From Clostridiales bacterium (GTDB lineage: Bacteria; Bacillota; Clostridia; TANB77; CAG-508), in NCBI GenBank assembly GCA_003507395.1, contig DNVW01000012.1, positions 47,085-111,084 of the forward strand: a stretch of DNA of 64,000 nucleotides, in the 5' to 3' direction. The notes under the pieces are model-generated. The model was given only the letters and a program-made list of their open reading frames with translations, was not told the DNA's origin and ran no database searches. Of the stretch, positions 53,247 to 62,660 are shown piece by piece (the stretch's first letter is position 1; the number at the start of each line of letters is the position of its first letter). Made by a program: the position numbers and the translations under genes.

Positions 53247-54743
53247 TTATCTTGGAATATCTACATCAAAATAAAATTCTACTCCATCTTTTTTGTTATT
53301 TACTCCATATTCATTTTGATAATTATTCATTATTGCTTTTACTAATGCTAAACCAATTCCTGTTCCACCATCTTGTCTGTTTCTTGAAGAATCGACTTTA
53401 TAAAATCTTCCCCAAATTCTTGTTAAATCCTCTTCTGGTATTGTTTTTCCAGTATTAAATACCGTTATTCTCATCTTATCATTTAATTGTTTTACTGTTA
53501 TTTTTATTTTTTTGTTGTTTCCTATTTCTTCTGTATGTTTTATAGCATTTGTAAAATAATTTGTTACTACTTGTTCAATATAAAATTCATCTGCCCACAC
53601 ATATATTGGTTTTTTGCTTTCAAATTCTACTTGTATATTGTTTTTCTGTAACATTACTTCACATTTTCTAATTACTTCGTTTATTAATTCATTAATATCA
53701 AATTTTTCATTATTAAATTCTTTTTTTCCATACTCTAATTTCATAAGCTCTAGTAATTGTTTAACCAATCTATCCATTTTATTTGTTTCATCTAAAATTA
53801 CTTCTGCATAAAATCTTCTTGACTCTTCATCTGTACTTACATTTTCTATTAACCCCTCTGCATAGCCTTGTATTAGTGCTATTGGTGTTTTCAATTCATG
53901 AGATACATCTGATATAAATTGTTTTCTCATGTCATCTATTTTAGATTTTTCTTCAATATCTTTTTCTAACTCTATATTACTTTTTTGTAGTTGTTTAATT
54001 GTTGTTTCCAACTTGTCTGACATAGTGTTAATGCTTCGTCCTAATTCATTTATCTCATCTTCTGTATCTGTTACTCTATATTTTTGGCTAAAATCAAGTT
54101 TGGCCATCTTATTTGCAATATCATTTAATTGTAAAATTGGATTTGTAAACTTTTTAGATATAAAAGATGCTACCACTCCAGCTACTGCTAATGTTACGCC
54201 CCCTATCATTAGTAATAAAGTATTAGATATTTTAACACTTTCCTTTATTGGAGATATTGGCATTCTTATATATAAAACATAACCATTATCTAATATTCCT
54301 GTTAAAAACATATAATTTATATTGTTTGTTTCATCAGTGGTTATTTTTATATTTAAATTATTTTTCTTATCATTTTGTGTATTGATGTTCTCTCTTGTTA
54401 TTTCATTTATATCTTTTAAAATATATGTTGAAGATAAGAATTCTTTATCTGATGTAAATATTATTAAGTTAGTATCTGTTTTTATTAATATATCAAAATT
54501 ATTTTTATATGCAATTTTTTTTAACTCTGTCTCTAAATTTATATTAGGATTTTCACTAGCATAATAATTATTTACTTTTTGATAAACTTGTTTGATTGTT
54601 GCTGTTTTTGAATATATGTAAAAATTTTCTAAAACTATACTATTTATTAATATTAAAAAAAGTACTATAATTAATATTACAACACACATTATAAAAAACA
54701 GCTTAAATCTTACAGATTTAAATTTATCTTTTATTTTATCCAT
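53247..54743 (-). CDS. Sensor histidine kinase
   Basis: This 498-aa membrane kinase has helices at about 13-35 and 172-195, with an outer sensor domain of about 140 residues between them. A HAMP domain (about 195-250) and the H box FISDVSHELKTPIALIQGY follow. The N box is NYFTNAIKHTEEIG and the G box is GKTIPEEDLTRIWGRFYK with GGTGIGLALVKAI. It phosphorylates the response regulator gene lying 13 bases upstream. The signal is unknown. The GxG boxes and catalytic residues are complete. Confidence 0.93.
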   Translation of the reverse strand: MDKIKDKFKSVRFKLFFIMCVVILIIVLFLILINSIVLENFYIYSKTATIKQVYQKVNNYYASENPNINLETELKKIAYKNNFDILIKTDTNLIIFTSDKEFLSSTYILKDINEITRENINTQNDKKNNLNIKITTDETNNINYMFLTGILDNGYVLYIRMPISPIKESVKISNTLLLMIGGVTLAVAGVVASFISKKFTNPILQLNDIANKMAKLDFSQKYRVTDTEDEINELGRSINTMSDKLETTIKQLQKSNIELEKDIEEKSKIDDMRKQFISDVSHELKTPIALIQGYAEGLIENVSTDEESRRFYAEVILDETNKMDRLVKQLLELMKLEYGKKEFNNEKFDINELINEVIRKCEVMLQKNNIQVEFESKKPIYVWADEFYIEQVVTNYFTNAIKHTEEIGNNKKIKITVKQLNDKMRITVFNTGKTIPEEDLTRIWGRFYKVDSSRNRQDGGTGIGLALVKAIMNNYQNEYGVNNKKDGVEFYFDVDIPR

Positions 54744-54756
54744 TGCAGTTTCCTTT

Positions 54757-55434
54757 CTATTTTATTTCAAACTTATATCCTATTCCTCTAATTGTTTGTA
54801 TATATTTCCCTTTTTTCCCAAGCTTATGTCTTATTTTCTTTATATGGCTATCTATTGTTCTTGAATCTCCATAATAATCGTAATTCCATACATTGTTTAA
54901 TATTTTGTCTCTGCTTAGTGCTATTCCTTTATTATCAACTAAATATTTTAATAGCTCATATTCTCTTAAGCTCATTTCAACTTGTTTTCCATCTACTGTA
55001 ACAGTTCTGCCTTTTGAATTTATGGTTATTCCTCCATAATCTTCTATTTCTTTTTCCTCTGGTTTAGTTCTTTTTAAAAGTGCCTCTACTCTTGCTACTA
55101 ATATTTTAGGACTAAATGGTTTAGAAATGTATTCATCTACTCCTAATTCAAATCCAAATAATTCATCTTGTTCTTCTCCTCTTGCAGTTAGCATTATAAT
55201 TGGAACTTTTGAAGTCTGTCTTATTTGTCTAAGTACAGACCATCCATCTAATTTTGGCATCATTACATCTAATAGAATAACACTTATTTTATTTTGATTT
55301 TCTTCAAATACTTTTAAGGCTTCTTCTCCATCTCCCGCTTCTAATATCTTATAATTTTTTTGCATTAAAAAATCTTTTATTAATTTTCTCATTCTTGACT
55401 CATCATCTACTATAAGTACAGTTACATCGTTCAT
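54757..55434 (-). CDS. OmpR/PhoB-family response regulator
   Basis: This 225-aa regulator has a receiver domain with the phospho-acceptor Asp in VILLDVMMPKLDGW near residue 55, switch Thr in IIMLTARGEE and Lys in YISKPFSPK. A C-terminal winged helix (SLREYELLKYLVDNKGIALS... and ALS-RDKILNNVWNYDYYGD) follows. It is the first gene of the two-component operon with the kinase. Targets not known. Confidence 0.95.
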   Translation of the reverse strand: MNDVTVLIVDDESRMRKLIKDFLMQKNYKILEAGDGEEALKVFEENQNKISVILLDVMMPKLDGWSVLRQIRQTSKVPIIMLTARGEEQDELFGFELGVDEYISKPFSPKILVARVEALLKRTKPEEKEIEDYGGITINSKGRTVTVDGKQVEMSLREYELLKYLVDNKGIALSRDKILNNVWNYDYYGDSRTIDSHIKKIRHKLGKKGKYIQTIRGIGYKFEIK

Positions 55435-55495
55435 AATATCTCATTTCCTTCCTATATAATTCATTATTATTATATATAATATAAGTTAATTATGT

Positions 55496-56161
55496 CTATA
55501 TTGTGAAAATTTCCGCTATTAGTGCTTTTATTTTTATTCCTTGCTCTATAAACATATCTTCATGTTCTGTTTTTATATTGTTCCAAAAATCTGGTTCCTT
55601 TTGTAAGTCATATGTATATTTTAAAATGTTAAATCCTGTTTCCTTGAAATAATTTATACTATCATTAAATAAATTATCATCATCTGTTTTAAAATATATT
55701 TTTCCACCATTTATTAAAAATTGTTTATATTTTTCAAGTTGCCTTATATGTGTTAGTCTCTTTTTATGATGTTTTCCTCTCGGCCATGGATTACAAAAAT
55801 TAATATATATTCTTTCTACTTTATCTTTTTCTTCAAATATATTTGCAATTCTTTCTATATCATATCTTGTTAAATATATATTATCTATTTTTCTATTATT
55901 CTCTTTAAATTCTGCCTCTACTTTCCTTTTTGCTAGTCCTAACATGGCATCAACTAAATCTATGGCAATATAATTTACATTAGGGTTTTCTACAGCAATT
56001 TTGGAAATAAATCCCCCTTTTCCACATCCTAATTCTACATGTATTGGATTATTATTACTGAATAATTTGCTCCAATTACCTTTATATTCTTCAGGATTGT
56101 CTATATAAAAACTACTAGCTTCAAGTTCTGGTCTAGCCCATGGTTTAAATCTTATTCTCAT
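55496..56161 (-). CDS. trmB: tRNA (guanine-N7-)-methyltransferase
   Basis: This 221-aa SAM enzyme makes m7G46 in tRNA. It shows HVELGCGKGGFISKIA (SAM-binding), YINFCNPWPRGKHHKKRLTH (catalytic/tRNA-binding) and FKTDDDNLFNDS. The start MRIRFKPWARPEL is 4-5 bases after AAGGAGAGG; the upstream 18 codons include the binding site. Monocistronic or last after an unseen upstream promoter. Confidence 0.95.
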   Translation of the reverse strand: MRIRFKPWARPELEASSFYIDNPEEYKGNWSKLFSNNNPIHVELGCGKGGFISKIAVENPNVNYIAIDLVDAMLGLAKRKVEAEFKENNRKIDNIYLTRYDIERIANIFEEKDKVERIYINFCNPWPRGKHHKKRLTHIRQLEKYKQFLINGGKIYFKTDDDNLFNDSINYFKETGFNILKYTYDLQKEPDFWNNIKTEHEDMFIEQGIKIKALIAEIFTI

Positions 56162-56285
56162 TTTTCCTCTCCTTGTTTCAAATATACTTAATTGTTTTTT
56201 GTATTTATTTTGCATGAATTATATCATTATATATTTAATTTATCAAATTTATATATAGCATTTTTTCTGTGCAATCCTTAGCAAA

Positions 56286-56322
56286 GATTTTTATATAATA
56301 GGAAGTTCACTATTGCATAAAA
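56286..56322. repeat. Hairpin repeat related to the one at 4803
   Basis: TTTTTATATAATAG and CTATTGCATAAAAA arms around GAAGTTCA share the TATAATAGGAAG core with 4803-4847. It is adjacent to the yunB terminator. Confidence 0.45.
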
Positions 56323-56352
56323 AATTCCAGTATTTGTACATCTGGAATTTTC
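56318..56352 (-). terminator. Terminator of the sipL-yunB operon
   Basis: ATTCCAG and CTGGAAT with a short loop, followed by TTTTTTAT on the minus strand. Confidence 0.75.
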
Positions 56353-56359
56353 TATACTT

Positions 56360-57100
56360 TTATTCTATTAAGTCTACTACATTTTCTTTTGTTATTCCTT
56401 CTAAATTATAATATGTTGATGGAATTTCTCCAATAATTACACCTTCTGCCAATAACACTTGAGTTGTTATTTCTTCTTGTAAATTATTAATTGGTGTAAG
56501 AATTACGACATTAGTTTTTAACTCCAAATAAATTCTATGTATTGTTTGATTTATTCCGGCTGCTTTAAATTCAGATTTTAACTCTGTTTGAACATCTCCT
56601 ATGGCAAATATTATTATTTCAACTTTTGGTCCTCTTCCTGCAAGCATTTTACTTCCAGTAAAAGTTCCTAATCTAATATACATTTTTGTATTTTCTATTT
56701 CATCTAATTCTTTTTGAATTTTAGTTGATATGTCTGAAACCATTTTATTTACTGTTGTTACATTGGCACTTATCATTGTTATATTACCTTTATTATCTTT
56801 GGTTATATTTACCAAATCCTCATATTGATAATCTTCCATAACTTTTTTTGATTGTTCATTTGAAACCTTAGTCGCAACAGATTTTGCCATTATAACACTT
56901 TGCAAATCTATTATTGGTTCAACTATATTAATAACAGAATTCACTATCATAAAAGCTATAGTTAAAACAACTATTATTTTTACTATTTTTCTTATTTTTC
57001 GTTTATCAATGTTGTTATCATTGTTCATTTTTAAATATTTTATTTTAGGTATCTTTGGTATATTTCTACTATATATTTTTTGAACTTTATTTTTATCCAT
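56360..57100 (-). CDS. yunB: Sporulation protein YunB
   Basis: This 246-aa protein has one membrane helix (about 36-58, IVKIIVVLTIAFMIVNSVI) and an extracytoplasmic domain of the YunB family (VNKMVSDISTKIQKELDEIE, RLGTFTGSKMLAGRGPKVEI, TIHRIYLELKTNVVILTPI). YunB belongs to the sigma-E regulon in B. subtilis and is needed for proper sporulation. Its start overlaps the end of sipL by 8 bases, so the two are co-translated in the mother cell. Confidence 0.9.
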   Translation of the reverse strand: MDKNKVQKIYSRNIPKIPKIKYLKMNNDNNIDKRKIRKIVKIIVVLTIAFMIVNSVINIVEPIIDLQSVIMAKSVATKVSNEQSKKVMEDYQYEDLVNITKDNKGNITMISANVTTVNKMVSDISTKIQKELDEIENTKMYIRLGTFTGSKMLAGRGPKVEIIIFAIGDVQTELKSEFKAAGINQTIHRIYLELKTNVVILTPINNLQEEITTQVLLAEGVIIGEIPSTYYNLEGITKENVVDLIE

Positions 57101-58625
57101 TATATCTAGGAATAAATAATTGCTGTCCTATATTTATTTTATCAATTTTCTCTATTCCATTAACCCCAGCTATATTTTCTACAGTGGTTCTAAATTTTTT
57201 TGCTATTTTCCATAAACTATCTCCAGGTTTTACAAAATATATTGTCATACTATATGGATTTGTAGCTCTGTTTTCACCTGGCTGAATATTTTCTATTATA
57301 TTAATGTCTAAATTTCTTGAATATTCTACTGAAAAATTTAAGTCTACTTTTATGTCTATACTTTCATCTGGCATTACTATAAAATCTTGCATTCCAATTT
57401 CTATATTAGTATTTATGTTTGATGTAGGAACTATTCCATTTGCATCTATATTAAAATTAAATGGTATATTAACTTTCTTAGTATTTATTCCGCCTTGAGT
57501 ATTTGAAGCAAATATAAAGTTTAAGCTAACTTCTCCATCATACATAATTCTATCATTTAATATTTTTTGATTGTTTATTATTGGTGTGACCTCTACATCA
57601 TACAATTTATTATTTCCTATTTCAGGTATTGTCTGTTTTTCCCTTATATTGCATACATTTTGAATACAATCTTTCTTTTGCATTACTTTTATTCTTTTTT
57701 GTTCAAATGTTAAATCTATTGTTGGACTATATAAATCCTGTATTATATCTAATTGCCTGTTTTCATATGCTTGACAATATATTTCTAATTCCACTTCAAC
57801 ATAAATAGAGTGCTCTTCTACATTGTTTGGCTTTATTAAAACATTTCTAACCTCATATTTAATATTGCACAAACTTTCATCATTTACATCTTTAATATCT
57901 ACAAATCCCATAACTGGTATAGTTTTTTGCAAAGTATTTATTCTATTATCTTCTGTTAAATATAATACTTTTACTTCTAAATCTGATTTTACTAATACTT
58001 TATTATAACTTATTTTGCTTTCTTTGTTTATAATTCTTATATCACTTTTCATAACTTCAGCTAAGTTATCTATATTATCTATTGAAAATGTATCTTTTGC
58101 ATATACTTTTGTACTTCCTTCTCCTATTAATGTATTTATATTAATATTATTATTTAATGTTTGCACATCTCTTAGGTCTTCTACCCCTTTTACTATATCT
58201 ATATTTTCATTACTAAACATTTTGGTTTCTACCTCTAAAACAGCTTTAATATTAACTTTTCTTCCATTTAATACTTTGCATTCTATTTCTTTTAATGTAA
58301 AAGTATTCTCCAAATTCATATTAATTTTAGCTTTTTCTGTATTTATTGTTTGACTAAAATCCAAGTTTGTATTAATACTTCTTATATTATTTGATTCGCT
58401 ATCTGCCAAATACATTATATATGTATTTATTGTTCCATCTATTTTTATTTTACCATCTTGTATTTCTTTTTTATATATACAAACTGTACCACTTGTACTT
58501 ATTGTCCCTAATATGTCTGGTTTTACGTCAGGAATAATTGCATCACCTTCTATTATAAAGCTATCTTTTCTTTGTTCTACTATTTGATTTATACATAAGC
58601 TGTCTCTTATGGTCTCTATTGTCAT
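57093..58625 (-). CDS. sipL: SipL, SpoIVA-interacting spore coat protein (DUF3794 and LysM)
   Basis: This 510-aa protein has repeated DUF3794-type segments (VKPDILGTISTSGTVCIYKK and later copies) and a C-terminal LysM domain (YFVKPGDSLWKIAKKFRTT) that binds SpoIVA in C. difficile. It is functionally like SpoVID of Bacillus and links the coat basal layer to the forespore. Its presence is a marker for Clostridia. A CTAAAAGCTG/AGCTTTTAG hairpin lies just before its GGGAGG binding site. It forms an operon with yunB. Confidence 0.9.
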   Translation of the reverse strand: MTIETIRDSLCINQIVEQRKDSFIIEGDAIIPDVKPDILGTISTSGTVCIYKKEIQDGKIKIDGTINTYIMYLADSESNNIRSINTNLDFSQTINTEKAKINMNLENTFTLKEIECKVLNGRKVNIKAVLEVETKMFSNENIDIVKGVEDLRDVQTLNNNININTLIGEGSTKVYAKDTFSIDNIDNLAEVMKSDIRIINKESKISYNKVLVKSDLEVKVLYLTEDNRINTLQKTIPVMGFVDIKDVNDESLCNIKYEVRNVLIKPNNVEEHSIYVEVELEIYCQAYENRQLDIIQDLYSPTIDLTFEQKRIKVMQKKDCIQNVCNIREKQTIPEIGNNKLYDVEVTPIINNQKILNDRIMYDGEVSLNFIFASNTQGGINTKKVNIPFNFNIDANGIVPTSNINTNIEIGMQDFIVMPDESIDIKVDLNFSVEYSRNLDINIIENIQPGENRATNPYSMTIYFVKPGDSLWKIAKKFRTTVENIAGVNGIEKIDKINIGQQLFIPRYNG

Positions 58626-58689
58626 ATTTATACCTCCCTAATTTAATCTAAAAGCTATACAGCTTTTAGTTATATATATTTAAGGACAA

Positions 58690-58722
58690 TAAAAAAAATT
58701 CCTAAAACTAGGAATTTTTTAA
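58690..58722 (-). terminator. Terminator of veg
   Basis: AATTCCTA and TAGGAATT around GTTT on the minus strand, followed by TTTTTTT. Confidence 0.8.
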
Positions 58723-58734
58723 AATTTATTAATA

Positions 58735-59064
58735 TTATGCTGTTTGTATATTGACATTTTCTAATTGTACTTTTCTGCCTCTTTTGCTTTTTTCTTTTTG
58801 ATATGGTGGTATTAATGGACTATATCCTACACCATCAAACACTTCAACTTCAACAGTTCTTGTTAGCACATCTGTATAACTATATGTTACATTTCTATCA
58901 TCTTCCTCATATTTTATTACGAAAATATTTGGATATGTTTTTTCTATTGTAGCCTCCTTTTCAAATGATTTAGTTCTTCCTAATGAACCTTTTACAATTA
59001 TCTTTTGTCCTATTTTTTCTGTAATGTCTGTTTTTAAGTCTAAGATTTCATTTTTGTAAATCAT
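58735..59064 (-). CDS. veg: Veg family protein
   Basis: This 109-aa protein has the family pattern DIT-x-KIGQKIIVKGSLGR-T-K, then IEKTYPNIFVIKYE and TVEVEVFDG. It is longer than the usual 80-90 aa by a basic C-terminal tail (KEKSKRGRKVQLE). Veg stimulates biofilm genes in B. subtilis by interfering with SinR, which is notable given the SinR-like regulators in this window. It is next to yabG, as in B. subtilis. That link with SinR here is inference. Confidence 0.9.
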   Translation of the reverse strand: MIYKNEILDLKTDITEKIGQKIIVKGSLGRTKSFEKEATIEKTYPNIFVIKYEEDDRNVTYSYTDVLTRTVEVEVFDGVGYSPLIPPYQKEKSKRGRKVQLENVNIQTA

Positions 59065-59223
59065 TTAATCACCTACTCCCTTCGGATATTCGAATTATAT
59101 CATAGGAAATAGGTTATGTCAAAAAAGCAAACTACATGTCGAATCCCACTTTCCCTTTATTTCCAGCATTCTTAGTGTTCTTTTTCATTTATATTACATT
59201 TATGTTACAATTTTGTTACAATT

Positions 59224-60060
59224 TTACATTAACATTATTTTTTTCTTTCCGTTTGCTCCTATTCCACTAATTCCCCTTTTGCCATCTCTTAACTCTCCTT
59301 CTATATCGTTTATAGTCAAAAACTTTTTTTCATCTGTTATAGCTACTCTTTCTGCAACTATTAATGGATCTATAAAATCAATTAATATTCTGGCTGGTGA
59401 TGATGCAAAGTTTGCACCAGCTAAAATTAATCCTTCATAATAACTTTGACAGGCTCCAGCAAAAATAACCAAATCCTTTTTTAGGTCTTGATAGTTTCTT
59501 GCTTGTTTAACACAATCTACAAAGTATCCAGAATTTCTATAATTGTGTATATCGTTATATTTAGTTCCCTTTTTTATCATTCCATCATGTCCTGTTATTA
59601 CAAGTATATCTGGTTTATATTTTATAAGCAAATCTGCTACTACAGATGATTGCTTACTTTCTGCAATATTTTTCACTATTGCATTTAATCCAATTTTCTT
59701 ATAATAATTATTTGCTTTAACACTATATTTTTTATCTCCATCTAAGTGCAGTATTTTCCCAGTATATATAATTTCTCTTTCTCTATTATTTTTGCTATTG
59801 CTATATAGTTGTGAACATCTTTTTATTCTCTCTTGAAATCTTTTTTCTAATTTTCTTTCATTTTCTTCTACTAATTCTTTAGATAATATTTCCAAATCAT
59901 CTAATGGACTATCTGCCTTTATTCTAATTGTTACACCTTTTAATATAGCTACCTCTTTGTTATTTACTTTCATTATATCTTCTACTACGAAAATTATATC
60001 TTTCCCATAAGATATACGTCCTACAATATCTCCTCTTTTTATTCTTTGCATATTATTCAC
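59224..60060 (-). CDS. yabG: Sporulation cysteine protease YabG
   Basis: This 278-aa protease processes spore coat and other spore proteins. The active-site residues proposed for YabG are in VITGHDGMIKK (His) and FAGACQSYYEGLILAGANFA (Cys). The N-terminal KRGDIVGRISYGKDIIF and C-terminal RDGKRGISGIGANGKKK match the family. In C. difficile it also processes SipL and CspBA. Order yabG-veg is conserved; yabG is transcribed in the mother cell. Complete and intact. Confidence 0.95.
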   Translation of the reverse strand: MNNMQRIKRGDIVGRISYGKDIIFVVEDIMKVNNKEVAILKGVTIRIKADSPLDDLEILSKELVEENERKLEKRFQERIKRCSQLYSNSKNNREREIIYTGKILHLDGDKKYSVKANNYYKKIGLNAIVKNIAESKQSSVVADLLIKYKPDILVITGHDGMIKKGTKYNDIHNYRNSGYFVDCVKQARNYQDLKKDLVIFAGACQSYYEGLILAGANFASSPARILIDFIDPLIVAERVAITDEKKFLTINDIEGELRDGKRGISGIGANGKKKIMLM

Positions 60061-60120
60061 TCCATAAAATACTTTACTTTTTAATATAATATGTCGAATT
60101 TTATAATTTGTGCTAATGAT

Positions 60121-60171
60121 AGGGGTGTCACAAATTGGGCAAATTGGACAATTAGGGACTGTCCCTAATTG
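60121..60171 (+). repeat. REP-like dispersed repeat, copy 5
   Basis: AGGGGTGTCACAAATTGGGC then GGACAATTAGGGACTGTCCC, between divergent yabG and the second ABC operon. Confidence 0.85.
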
Positions 60172-60249
60172 AGATTAATAAATTCTTAAGTTTTTATTCC
60201 TTGTTTTTTTATATTTTTATGTTATTATATTTTCATAGGAGGAAAAATT

Positions 60250-61161
60250 ATGGGAGATGTTATTTTAAAATGCCAAAATTTATATAAACATATTGGCAAA
60301 AAGGAGATTTTAAAGGGAATATCTTTTGAAATTGGTGCTGGAGATATTCTTGGATTTATTGGACCTAATGGTGCTGGTAAAACAACTACCATTAAATTAA
60401 TTTTAGGATTACAAAACATTTCTAGTGGAACTGTAAAAATTAATGGTTTTGATATTAAGAAGAATTTTGAAAAAGCAATTGAAAAAGTTGGCGCTATTGT
60501 AGAGAATCCAGATTTATATATGTACTTGTCTGGATATGACAACTTAAAATTAGTATCTAACTTATATAAGAATGTTGATGATAAGCGTATCAACGAGGTT
60601 GTAAAATTAGTAGGATTAGAAAATAGAATTCATGATAAAGTTTCTAAATATTCACTTGGCATGAGACAAAGATTAGGGCTTGCACAAGCAATTCTTCATA
60701 AGCCTAATTTGTTAATTTTGGATGAGCCAACTAATGGTTTAGACCCTGAGGGAATTAAAGAATTACGAGAACTTTTAGTTAAACTGGCTTCTGATGAAAA
60801 TATGGCAATTCTAATTTCTAGCCACAATTTAGCTGAGCTTGATAGTTTTTGTAATAAAGTATGTATTATTAAAAATGGAATTATTATAGAAACCAGTGAT
60901 ATAGAAGCTGTAAAAAGTGAGTGCGCTGGTAGTTATTATATTTTTGAAGTAGATAATAATAAAAGAGCACAGCAATTTTTAGGAGAATCGGCAACGCTAC
61001 TTCATAAAAATGAAGTACGAGTATTAGTAGAAAAAGATAATGTACCTTATTTAATTAAAGAATTAGTTATGCAAGATATTAAAATTTATTCTGTAAGAAA
61101 AGAAAACATTTCTTTGGAAGATGCATTCTTGAAAAAGACGGGAGGTAATATAATTGATTAA
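60250..61161 (+). CDS. ABC transporter ATPase (BcrA-like)
   Basis: This 303-aa ATPase has Walker A GPNGAGKTTT near residue 38, signature YSLGMRQRLGLAQA, Walker B LLILDEPTNGLD and the H-loop SSHNLAEL. The C-terminal 80 residues are typical of bacitracin/lantibiotic-type exporters (BcrA-like). The frame is intact, in contrast to the ABC ATPase at 7535. It overlaps the permease gene by 8 bases and follows TAGGAGG. It may serve peptide or antibiotic export; substrate unknown. Confidence 0.9.
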   Translation: MGDVILKCQNLYKHIGKKEILKGISFEIGAGDILGFIGPNGAGKTTTIKLILGLQNISSGTVKINGFDIKKNFEKAIEKVGAIVENPDLYMYLSGYDNLKLVSNLYKNVDDKRINEVVKLVGLENRIHDKVSKYSLGMRQRLGLAQAILHKPNLLILDEPTNGLDPEGIKELRELLVKLASDENMAILISSHNLAELDSFCNKVCIIKNGIIIETSDIEAVKSECAGSYYIFEVDNNKRAQQFLGESATLLHKNEVRVLVEKDNVPYLIKELVMQDIKIYSVRKENISLEDAFLKKTGGNIID

Positions 61162-62614
61162 TTTAATAAAAAATGAATTTATAAAATTATTAAAAAAGAA
61201 AAGTATTTATATTGTTTTAATTATTACACTTTTGTTTGTAGTATTAATAAATTTTTTATACAAATATACTAGTAATAATAGTTATTCTAGATATTTTGAA
61301 GATGATATTGATTATTATTCTCAATGTTTAAAATCTTTAGATTCTAATAATCCGGATGAGGTTGAAGCATATGCTGATATTAAAACTCAACTTGATATTG
61401 TTACTTTGATATCGAAATATGAATTTGACACATGGCAAGCCAATATAATTCCCGAAAAATTAGGTAGCTCTATTGGCTCTATAAATTATTATACTTATAT
61501 TGAAAAAAATGAGACAGCCCTTGCTAATGCAAAACAGGAATATGATAAGCTAGTAGAAATTCTAGATTCTAATAATTGGAAATATTTTGCTAATATTGAA
61601 TTAAAGGAATTAAATGAAAAAATCAATTTAGAAGAAAATGCGAAACTTGCTATTACTGATAAATCTAGCTTAGAGGAGTCTAATTATATTTTAAATATAT
61701 ACAAAATTGATAAACAAGTTTTAGAATGGAGATTATCAAAAGATATCTCTTATGATAATAGTTTTTTAAATACTGCTTTAAATGACTATGCTAATTATTC
61801 TAAACATATACTTTCTTATGAAAGAGATAATGATTCTACTTATTCAGAGAAATTGGAATATTACAACTCTTTAGAAAGAGCAAATATAAATAAATATTAT
61901 ATTGAAAATAATATTACAAATATAAGGGATGATGATAATAGAGACATATTAATTAATCTATTAAATGAATATGAATTGTTTATTTTAATATTTATAATAA
62001 TGATATCTGGTTCTATTGTTAGTGATGAATTTAGTAAAGGAACTATTAAATTACTTCTTGTTCGTCCTTATAATAGGTTAAAAATCTTATCTGCAAAGTT
62101 TATAACTTGCCTATGCATGTTAATATGTTTCATTATATTTATATCTGTTTGTCAATTATTGGTTGGTGGAATAGTTCAAGGATTCAATTGCTTAAACGTA
62201 CCTGCTGTTGTATATAATCATAACACAAATACCATAGAAACAATGAGTATTGCAAAACATATAGTTATAACATCTTGTGCAAAACTTCCAATGTATTTAT
62301 TACTTATGACATTAGCATTTACAATTAGTACTTTATTTACTAATTCTGCACTTGCTATAGCATTACCACTTCTTGGATATATGGTTTCTTCTATAATCAA
62401 TCAATTAGCATTATATGCTTTGTCACGTAATATAAAAATTTTATTATACTTTGTAACACCTAACTGGGATTTAACAAATTATTTATTTGGTGGATTACCT
62501 ATGTTTGAATCAATAACTTTACCTTTTTCTATAACAATATGTTTAATTTATTTATTAATAATGGTTTTCGCTTCTGCTATTGTATTTAAAAAAAGAAATA
62601 TAAAGAACATTTAG
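61154..62614 (+). CDS. ABC-2 type permease
   Basis: This 486-aa protein has an N-terminal helix (about 15-35), a large outer domain of about 230 residues, then five C-terminal helices. The conserved ISGSIVSDEFSKGTIKLLLV segment with RPYNR is that of ABC-2 permeases coupled to BcrA-like ATPases. Start overlaps the ATPase end. The TAG stop lies in the first bases of the repeat at 62612, so the end of the gene is set by that element. Confidence 0.88.
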   Translation: MINLIKNEFIKLLKKKSIYIVLIITLLFVVLINFLYKYTSNNSYSRYFEDDIDYYSQCLKSLDSNNPDEVEAYADIKTQLDIVTLISKYEFDTWQANIIPEKLGSSIGSINYYTYIEKNETALANAKQEYDKLVEILDSNNWKYFANIELKELNEKINLEENAKLAITDKSSLEESNYILNIYKIDKQVLEWRLSKDISYDNSFLNTALNDYANYSKHILSYERDNDSTYSEKLEYYNSLERANINKYYIENNITNIRDDDNRDILINLLNEYELFILIFIIMISGSIVSDEFSKGTIKLLLVRPYNRLKILSAKFITCLCMLICFIIFISVCQLLVGGIVQGFNCLNVPAVVYNHNTNTIETMSIAKHIVITSCAKLPMYLLLMTLAFTISTLFTNSALAIALPLLGYMVSSIINQLALYALSRNIKILLYFVTPNWDLTNYLFGGLPMFESITLPFSITICLIYLLIMVFASAIVFKKRNIKNI

Positions 62615-62660
62615 GGACAGTCCCCAATTGTCCAAACTGGACAATTGGGGACAACCCTTA
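62612..62660 (-). repeat. REP-like dispersed repeat, copy 6 (opposite orientation)
   Basis: The complement reads GGTTGTCCCCAATTGTCC, then GGACAATTGGGGACTGTCCC. It lies between the convergent permease gene and pyrG and includes the permease stop codon. Confidence 0.85.
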
